64,000 bases of DNA from Gaeumannomyces sp. JS-464 (taxonomy: Eukaryota; Ascomycota; Sordariomycetes; Magnaporthales; Magnaporthaceae), in the NCBI GenBank assembly GCA_002197995.1, contig NGZR01000004.1, forward strand, positions 5,332,001-5,396,000, read 5' to 3'. This document shows, in pieces, positions 59,831 to 64,000 of this stretch. Position numbers and translations under genes: made by a program. The notes under the pieces are model-generated. The model saw nothing but the letters and a program-made list of their open reading frames with translations. It had not been told where the DNA came from and did no database searches. Numbering within the stretch: position 1 is the first letter of the stretch; each line of letters starts with the position of its first letter.

Positions 59831-60383
59831 AGTTTGCCAATATTGCGACGCTGAAATCGGAAAGTAGGTCTGTCTGTGTGGGTGCCACCATGTCAGCAAT
59901 TCCATCTGGCTCTCGTCAGCAGCAAAAGAGATGGAGGAGGTGGGTGAGCAGGTTGTTGAGCGAGTTTGCGCCACTGCCAATAACGGGAGCAAACTTGCTC
60001 ACCCTTTCCAGGTTGAGCACACGGGTGGGGTGCGTGTACTGTATGCAGGGTCCAGGCTGGAGCACTCGAGCGGAACCGGCAGCCCTGAATCTGGATCAGA
60101 TGGCCAGCCCCTGGGCCAGATCGCGGAGCGCTTCTCGTCATCGACGTTCACTGGCCCACGGCGACTCGCACACATGTCGTGAAGCCTAGCGAGCTTGGCA
60201 AAGCAACGGACGGACATGATGTGTGCAGTATCACTGTAGCCAGAATGGTTGGGCTGCATGTCTAGAAAAAGAGGGCAACTTGACGACCCTGACAATATTG
60301 AGACAGATACAAGGTGCTGCCATATTTTGACATGGGCTTTACAAGTCTTGCCACTATTTGATACGGTCTTTGCCAAAATACCA

Positions 60384-61496
60384 ATGGACGACATCGTTTC
60401 TGTCTCTATCCTGGGCGCAGGACCGGCAGGGTTCGCTCTGGCCGCGGACCTCGAGCGGCACGGCACGCAGACACTCGTTTACTCGCACCCGTCGCACCTC
60501 CAGCATGCCTTGTCAGTACAGCAGAAGGGGCACCTCAGGGTTGAGGGCGTCGTTGAAGGTGTCGCGAACCTGAGGATCACGACGGATATAGCTGAGGTCG
60601 TTTCCTTCTCCCACATCATCGTCTTGGCCATTCCCTCGAGCGGACAGGAGACGATGCTTCAGCAGCTTCGACCGCACAATCTGCGCCATCACACCCTTGT
60701 CGCGGTGCCGGGCAACCTCTTCTCGCTCGTCAAGGACGCCGGGATCGAGACGGGCAACGTGCTGGAAACCAATCTGTCGCCGTACGCGTGCCGGATGGAG
60801 GACGGGAGGCTGCAGCTGTACGGCAAGAAGCGGTGCGTCTTCGTCTCGGCGCTGCGCAACGACACCGTGCGGCCCGACGAGATCCAGGCCGTGTTCCCGG
60901 GCGTGCGGCTCCGGTGGTGCAGCAGCGTCGTCGAGGTGTGCTTATCCAACATCAACGGCGTCTTCCACCCGCTGATGCTGCTGATGAACGCCGGCCGCAT
61001 CGAGGACACGGCCGGCGACTTCTTCTTGTACCGCGACGGCCTGACGCGGTCCGTGGCCAACGCCATGGAGGCAGTCGACCGCGTCCGCATCCGTACAGGT
61101 GCCGCGTTGGGCCTGCGCCTGCGGAGCGCCGTCGAGGTCTCCAACGAGTGCTACGGCCAGCACTTTGCTAACCTTGTCGACCTGGCCCGCCACTCGCCGC
61201 CGCACAACAGGCTGCGCGCCCCCACGGACATCCTCAACCGCAACATATCCGAGGACGTGCCCGACCTGCTCGTCGCGTGGCACGGCCTCGCCGAGAAACT
61301 TGGTGTCGATGCCTCGCCCATTTCCGCCGTCATCGTGCTAGTCGAGATGGCGACGGGTGCTAGCTACGCAAAGACGGGCAGGAATCTGAGCAAGCTGCAC
61401 CTGGACGGTGTCTCAAGGGAAGAGCTGGTCGCGCGTTTCAGCCCCGCTGTCCCGCAGCAGCATGAGCATCACCAGCAGCAGCAGACTCGACTCTGA
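60384..61496 (+). CDS. Opine (octopine/nopaline-type) dehydrogenase family protein
   Basis: Single exon, 370 residues, no frameshift. NAD(P)-binding Rossmann motif LGAGPAGFALAADL near residue 10, then the conserved LAIPSSGQE strand-loop, and the C-terminal octopine-dehydrogenase domain with NINGVFHPLMLLMNAGRIE, which carries the His expected at the active site. It would join a 2-oxo acid to an amino group by reductive condensation; substrates are not predictable. ATG 60384 gives the compact family N-terminus; an in-frame ATG at 60258 would add 42 atypical residues. The C-terminus ends in a His/Gln-rich tail. Neighbours are metal- and transport-related remnants on the opposite strand. Confidence 0.88.
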   Translation: MDDIVSVSILGAGPAGFALAADLERHGTQTLVYSHPSHLQHALSVQQKGHLRVEGVVEGVANLRITTDIAEVVSFSHIIVLAIPSSGQETMLQQLRPHNLRHHTLVAVPGNLFSLVKDAGIETGNVLETNLSPYACRMEDGRLQLYGKKRCVFVSALRNDTVRPDEIQAVFPGVRLRWCSSVVEVCLSNINGVFHPLMLLMNAGRIEDTAGDFFLYRDGLTRSVANAMEAVDRVRIRTGAALGLRLRSAVEVSNECYGQHFANLVDLARHSPPHNRLRAPTDILNRNISEDVPDLLVAWHGLAEKLGVDASPISAVIVLVEMATGASYAKTGRNLSKLHLDGVSREELVARFSPAVPQQHEHHQQQQTRL

Positions 61497-61523
61497 TATG
61501 GGGGCGCAGAGCGAAATTTGTAA

Positions 61524-62331
61524 CTAGAGTTCTGCTTTGTTTACATGCAGTACCCGTAGCTTTGCGCCATAGATACCAACAACACATGGCATTGGGGCAG
61601 TGAACAGGGCCAAAGACGCAAGAAGAGCGTTTCCCCACTCCCAGCCCAGTAAACGATACAGGCCCAAGCCGCGCAGGGGGAGGAGCGCACCCGCAAGATC
61701 CTGCGGAACCGCGTAGGCACCCACATAGCTGGTCGCGTACTCCTCAAAGGCGTCGATCGAGTAGGTCTGGATGTCTGCGAAGTTCAGGATGAGCCGCCCG
61801 TAATTGCGGTGCCGGCTAACGACAGCATCCAATGGACGCCATCGTCAAGCCCGAACCGTACATGAGCAGGTCGGCGGGAAATGCGAGCGCGCCAGGCAGC
61901 GGGTACGCGGCCGTACAGCTCGCTGAGGGGGGCGAGTAGGAGCGGGCCGCAAACGAAGCCGAGCGCGAAGACGGACACGACAAACGTTACAAAGATGCCA
62001 GAGTCAGTGCCGAGGCCAGCCATGACCATCGGGACGGCGGGCGCCAGCATGGTGGGGACGAGGGGCCTGGGTCAGGCGATCATCAGGGGGGTGGCCTTTC
62101 AAATGTGCCGGTTGAGATTGGTGCCGGGCGGGTAGATAGCAGTCGCCCTGGTACTCCCGATACCAGGTTTGCGGGGGGCGTCCGCATCACTGCCGCACGT
62201 CTTTGCGCAGCGAAGGGTCTACTCACACCAGGAAAATGACAAGCGAAACGATCAGTATATTGAGCCATATCGTACGGGAGGACAGGCTCGGCGGATTCGC
62301 AGGGTCCTCGCTCTCTGGCTCGTCCCACCAA
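61524..62331 (-). pseudogene. MFS transporter with internal deletion
   Basis: The N-terminal part reads WLNILIVSLVIFL (TM1, about 62230-62270). After an intron-like gap come MLAPAVPMVMAGLGTDS and VSVFALGFVCGPLLLAPLSELYGR (TM2 and the motif-A region, about 61905-62050). Within about 100 bp the sequence passes to late-transporter text (GVHWMLSLAGTAITG, IQTYSIDAFEEYATS) and the final two TM segments, with a stop at 61524. About seven membrane segments of a 12-14-TM drug:H+ antiporter are missing. Small frame changes accompany the junction. It cannot form a normal transporter. Confidence 0.75.
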
Positions 62332-63022
62332 CCTCGGTTCGGCCAGGAGTTATCCAGGGGAAATGGTGTGATGGACGATGAAGCATCCGAGGACCCGGCG
62401 TCCCCTCTGTGCCCATGTCTTGGAGGAACTTGTCAGACTAGGTAGCTAGTAGAAGTTGAATACCTACCTAGATACCCGTGTCGATTCCGGAATGCTTGTC
62501 TCGAAGCCGTCCATCGACGGAATAGCCCGTGTCGTTGGGCTGGTCTCTGGTGGTCAGCCTCAATCCCTGCTTCACCCCGCAATGGACCCGCTTCGAAAAG
62601 CGCCCGATTCGGAAGGTGCAACTTGAGCGCTGCTGCAGGCATGCAATCCCCACCGATCGAGCTGTTTCCAGCGCCAATCACCCGACACAATCCATGGGCT
62701 GCCTGCCACTTGAGATAGCATTCCTTTGTTGTCGTGCTGCTTTGGAATCCAACCGCACGTGGAGCTAGCTGGTTGCTCTGCAAATGCGCGATCTGGATAG
62801 GATAAAAAACTAGTGCGAGACGTCCCCTGGAAATCGATCAAACTCCAGACGCATCTAGGCCACAGAGAACATGCATCGCGGCCATCTTACATCGACTCCG
62901 GGCCCGCACTCCTTCCAGCGTGTAGTCGTATCTCGTAGACAAGCACGGTTTCCCGAGCGAGCAAGGTTCTACCCACGAACCCCCGTTTACGTGACCGTGC
63001 TCCATTTCCTAGCCCCAGCCCT
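62332..63022. other. Gap between MFS remnant and methyltransferase
   Basis: About 0.7 kb with a CTAGG-type tract at 62438-62476. No gene seen; open frames here are short and lack motifs. Confidence 0.5.
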
Positions 63023-63824
63023 TCATCCTCGAGTAGCAACAGTGACCAACAGCTCCATCTCCATCCGGATCCCGTCCTCGGTGGCGACCTTGTCCCACTC
63101 CCGGATCATCTCCTTCCTGGCCATGGGGCGCAGCTCCGGCGGGACGCCGCCATACGTCTTGCCGGACGAGCTCGTGTCCAGCCACTCGACCATGGCGGCG
63201 CCGTCCCTGGCCGCCTTGACGATCCTGTTGACGACAATGTCGCGCTGCGCGAACCCGGCGTCGTCCAGCAGCCGCCTCCATCTCACGCCTCGTGACGAAC
63301 CGGGGCCCGCCGCTGCCGTCGTCCGGGTAGGCCGCGTACGGCTCGCGCGACAGCACCTCGGCCTTGATGCGCTCGTGCAGCGCCACGAAGTCGCCCGAGC
63401 CGCCCGAGACGCCCAGCCGCCCGCCGGGCCGCAGCACGCGCGCGAACTCGCGCGCCGCCCGCGCCTGTTCCGCCACCCAGTGGAAGGTCGAGTTGACGAA
63501 GATGATGTCGAAGCTGGCCGCGCCGAAACGCGACAGGTCCTCGGCCCGGCCCTCGTGGAAGGCCAGGTTCGGCGATGTAGAGGCAGCGCCGTAGGTCTCG
63601 ACGGCCAGCTTGATGCGCTCCGGGCTCGGGTCGATGCCGACCACGCGCCCGGACTCGCCGACGAGGCTGGCGATGTGCGCCGTCAGGTTGCCGGGCCCGC
63701 AGCCGACGTCGAGGACGTGCATGCCCGGGACGATGTTGAGCCTCTCGAGCAGGAAGAGGCCCGCGTCGGACTGGGTGCCATTGTTGGAGACGTATCCCCT
63801 TGCCAGCTCCTCGGTGTCGGTCAT
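63023..63824 (-). CDS. SAM-dependent methyltransferase (class I)
   Basis: ATG 63824. Class I Rossmann methyltransferase: motif I VLDVGCGPGNLT near residue 38, motif II region VVGIDPSPERI, acidic loop GRAEDLSRF, and the post-motif LRPGGRLGVSGG. The fold fits a Methyltransf_11/25-type small-molecule enzyme acting in the cytosol. A frameshift near 63285 is needed to join RREME to LLDDAGFAQRDIVVNR; with it the protein is about 266 residues, ending VTVATRG at 63023. Substrate unknown. It stands 0.7 kb from the MFS remnant and about 1.5 kb from the opine dehydrogenase, so a shared pathway is possible but unproven. Confidence 0.85.
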
Positions 63825-64000
63825 GGCTGCCGTGTGGTGGGATTGTTAGATCACGCAGGAGAGATGCGGTGCGTGTCCCTTTGTCACGAGATGTGCGAAC
63901 TCATCAAGTCGCACCTTTTGAACCTTCCAGAAGTGGTATTCCATGTGCCAGCGTGTCCCTCCCTGCTGACACGGGCGGAGGCGTTGACGTGACTTCGGGG
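63825..64000. other. Right-edge upstream sequence
   Basis: 176 bp upstream of the methyltransferase start. Nothing specific seen; a gene may begin beyond the edge. Confidence 0.5.

Noticed and set aside
7762..62476. CTAGG-type tracts considered as a CRISPR-like or transposon-end array
   Set aside because: The genome is fungal, the tracts are dispersed rather than clustered, vary in sequence and have no regular spacers or paired ends.
38207..64000. RIP (repeat-induced point mutation) considered as the cause of broken genes
   Set aside because: Most breaks are indels, not C-to-T changes, and the broken genes remain GC-rich; only two TGA codons could fit, and their CpG context is not the CpA typical of RIP.
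1..64000. Search by eye for tRNA and 5S rRNA genes
   Set aside because: No stretch showed the paired acceptor stem with A/B-box spacing; a tRNAscan-SE and Infernal run would be decisive.

Overview
The window is nuclear DNA of a filamentous ascomycete, most likely a Sordariomycete. The genes are GC-rich. Their introns are short (about 50-330 nt), start GTRNGT and carry CTAAC/CTGAC branch sites. The recognisable families (fungal EDC4/Pdc1, Vnx1, ACR3, ArsH, fungal NACHT/STAND proteins, a beta-trefoil/TM protein) are typical of Pezizomycotina. I saw no tRNA, rRNA, CRISPR array, plasmid or bacterial feature. The order or genus cannot be fixed from the sequence alone.

Layout. The left part (1-38 kb) is mostly core genome with wide intergenic gaps: an unknown coiled-coil/TM protein (3.9-6.4 kb, -), proteasome ATPase RPT6 (8.4-9.8 kb, -), a Vnx1-type vacuolar cation/H+ antiporter (12.1-15.9 kb, +), a short-chain dehydrogenase (20.1-21.4 kb, +), the decapping scaffold EDC4/Pdc1 (22.9-28.1 kb, -), a possible small membrane protein (29.4-30.0 kb), a multi-TM fungal membrane protein (30.8-32.5 kb) and a full ABC-B multidrug transporter (33.3-37.6 kb). 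A solitary Tc1-like helix-turn-helix ORF at 38.2-38.6 kb marks the switch to accessory sequence.

The right part (38-64 kb) is accessory: a beta-trefoil lectin-like membrane protein (39.4-40.8 kb); an arsenic-resistance island (42.5-48.0 kb) with a rhodanese/Acr2-type reductase, the ACR3 arsenite exporter, a bZIP regulator and ArsH; two decayed cysteine-containing ORFs (48.8-50.6 kb); an F-box-like gene; a fungal NLR-like NACHT protein (53.4-57.1 kb); a broken GPI-anchor-type protein; and a metal/opine-like cluster of which only the opine dehydrogenase looks whole, next to a degraded ferric reductase, an MFS transporter lacking its middle, and a SAM methyltransferase (58.9-63.8 kb).

How it works together. 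In the arsenic island the Acr2-like enzyme would reduce arsenate, ACR3 would export arsenite, ArsH would handle organoarsenical or flavin redox chemistry, and the embedded bZIP is a candidate regulator. The bZIP shares a 375-bp divergent promoter with arsH that carries two tandem TGACCCGCTCA copies. The Acr2-like gene and ACR3 are also divergent and share one promoter with CCAAT, CACGTG and TATA elements.

Caveat on quality. Many genes, including essential ones such as EDC4, are broken by one-base indels, often inside homopolymers, while RPT6, ArsH and the opine dehydrogenase read straight through. Most single-base frameshifts are therefore probably sequence errors. The MFS internal deletion, the ferric-reductase remnant and two in-frame TGA codons look more like real decay. 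Coordinates of broken genes span the whole inferred coding region.
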